A model generated the notes under the pieces. That model searched no databases and was not told the DNA's origin. It worked only from the letters and a program-made list of their open reading frames with translations. A stretch of 49,679 nt of DNA from an uncultured Pelagibacteraceae bacterium (GTDB lineage Bacteria > Pseudomonadota > Alphaproteobacteria > Pelagibacterales > Pelagibacteraceae): NCBI GenBank assembly GCA_902635795.1, contig CACPPH010000005.1, positions 1-49,679 on the forward strand, in the 5' to 3' direction. Positions 48,765 to 49,679 of the stretch are shown here, piece by piece. The translations under genes were made by a program, and so were the position numbers. Position 1 is the stretch's first letter. Every line of letters begins with the position of its first letter.

Positions 48765-48792
48765 AATAAGGGGTATGCGAATACCCCTTATT
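48765..48792. other. 12-bp perfect hairpin with GCGA tetraloop covering the next start codon
   Basis: AATAAGGGGTAT-GCGA-ATACCCCTTATT; ATG 48775-48777 sits at stem/loop boundary. Confidence 0.75.
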
Positions 48793-49679
48793 CTGTGTAT
48801 ATTATTTTCATTAAGTACTAATTTAAATGCTATGGAAAAAAAACCTTATCATCATGTTTATAAAGACGGAAAATTATATGCTTTTAGAAACCTTGAGGGA
48901 GGTCCTAAAAGGGATCCTAATTTTAAATGGGATTGGAAAGTTTTTAGGGAGGAAAAAAAGAAACTTAAGATTGATTATCCACCTGAACATGTAATTGATA
49001 AAAAAATAGTTTTAAAAAATCTTGAAAAACATAAATCCGACTCATATGTGATGTGGCTTGATCACGCGAGCTTTATAATTAAACTCGGAAACACTACAAT
49101 TATTACTGATCCGGTTTTTGAAAAGAATTATGGGCCTATGGTATTTGGGCCCAAGAAATACATAGAGTCTCCTCTAACTCTTAAAGAACTTCCGAAAATA
49201 GATTTATTTTTGCTGACACACAATCATTATGATCACATGAGTATTCGTACGATAAAAAACTTTCCCTATAAGAATACTAAAGTTCTTGTGCCTCTTAAGC
49301 TTGGGAAATATTTCACAAAAAACGGATATAAAAAAGATACTGTTAAAGAAATGGATTGGTTTGATAAAATTAAAATTAATGATGAAATCACAGTAACAAT
49401 GCTTCCAAGTCAACATTGGTCCAAACGATGGATCTGGGGAGATGGAAATACAAATAGATCACTTTGGGGGAGCTTTTTAATTGAATACAAAGATAAAAAA
49501 ATCTTTTTTGCTTGTGATACTGGACCAGCTCCATTTTACAAGGAATTAGGAAAAAAATTTGGTCCTATCGATTTGGGTTTTGGAAATTTGGGCGCTTATA
49601 ATTTCTATCCACTGACTCCAGTCAAGGATAAATCTACAGCTCACGCAAATCCTGAAGAACTTTTATCTTTAATGAAAGA
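48775..49679 (+). CDS. NAPE-PLD/UlaG-like metallo-beta-lactamase-fold hydrolase with signal peptide (partial)
   Basis: MRIPLILCILFSLSTNLNA signal peptide; LDHASFIIKLGNTTIITDPVF, LLTHNHYDHMS, SQHWSKRWIWGD; open at window edge so absent from ORF track. Confidence 0.85.
   Translation, partial: MRIPLILCILFSLSTNLNAMEKKPYHHVYKDGKLYAFRNLEGGPKRDPNFKWDWKVFREEKKKLKIDYPPEHVIDKKIVLKNLEKHKSDSYVMWLDHASFIIKLGNTTIITDPVFEKNYGPMVFGPKKYIESPLTLKELPKIDLFLLTHNHYDHMSIRTIKNFPYKNTKVLVPLKLGKYFTKNGYKKDTVKEMDWFDKIKINDEITVTMLPSQHWSKRWIWGDGNTNRSLWGSFLIEYKDKKIFFACDTGPAPFYKELGKKFGPIDLGFGNLGAYNFYPLTPVKDKSTAHANPEELLSLMK

Noticed and set aside
49204-49416. - strand 70-aa ORF
   Set aside because: Antisense to the NAPE-PLD-like gene

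Overview
AT-rich, gene-dense alphaproteobacterial chromosome segment. Gene content and compactness fit SAR11/Pelagibacterales; this is inference, no search was run. Both window ends cut genes (kdsB at the left, a NAPE-PLD/UlaG-like metallo-beta-lactamase-fold hydrolase at the right). Core blocks: cytochrome c, argF/argD, gcrA, an arsC+aquaporin pair, ppx/ppk, a complete phosphate regulon (phoB-phoU-pstBACS, a periplasmic unknown, phoR) joined to a glycosyltransferase + metallophosphoesterase + diacylglycerol-kinase-like set resembling the SAR11 phosphate-starvation lipid-renovation genes, kdsD-lptC-lptB (no lptA in between), aroA-cmk-rpsA-ihfB-pyrF-trpFBA-accD-folC, trxA, sbcB-rmuC, a small accessory island (GIY-YIG/NUMOD3 homing-endonuclease-like protein, orphan lipoprotein, possible phage-CII-like protein), rlmN, SRAP, TauD-like dioxygenase and purK/purE. 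Best leads: (1) phosphate/lipid-renovation supercluster with two matching Pho-box-like direct repeats, a pstS/pstC intercistronic hairpin and an uncharacterised periplasmic protein; (2) the arsC-aquaporin pair; (3) the NUMOD3 island with a 77-bp foldback at the 5' end of a lipoprotein gene; (4) several unannotated small ORFs and structured intergenic hairpins. No rRNA, tRNA, CRISPR array or transposase was recognised.
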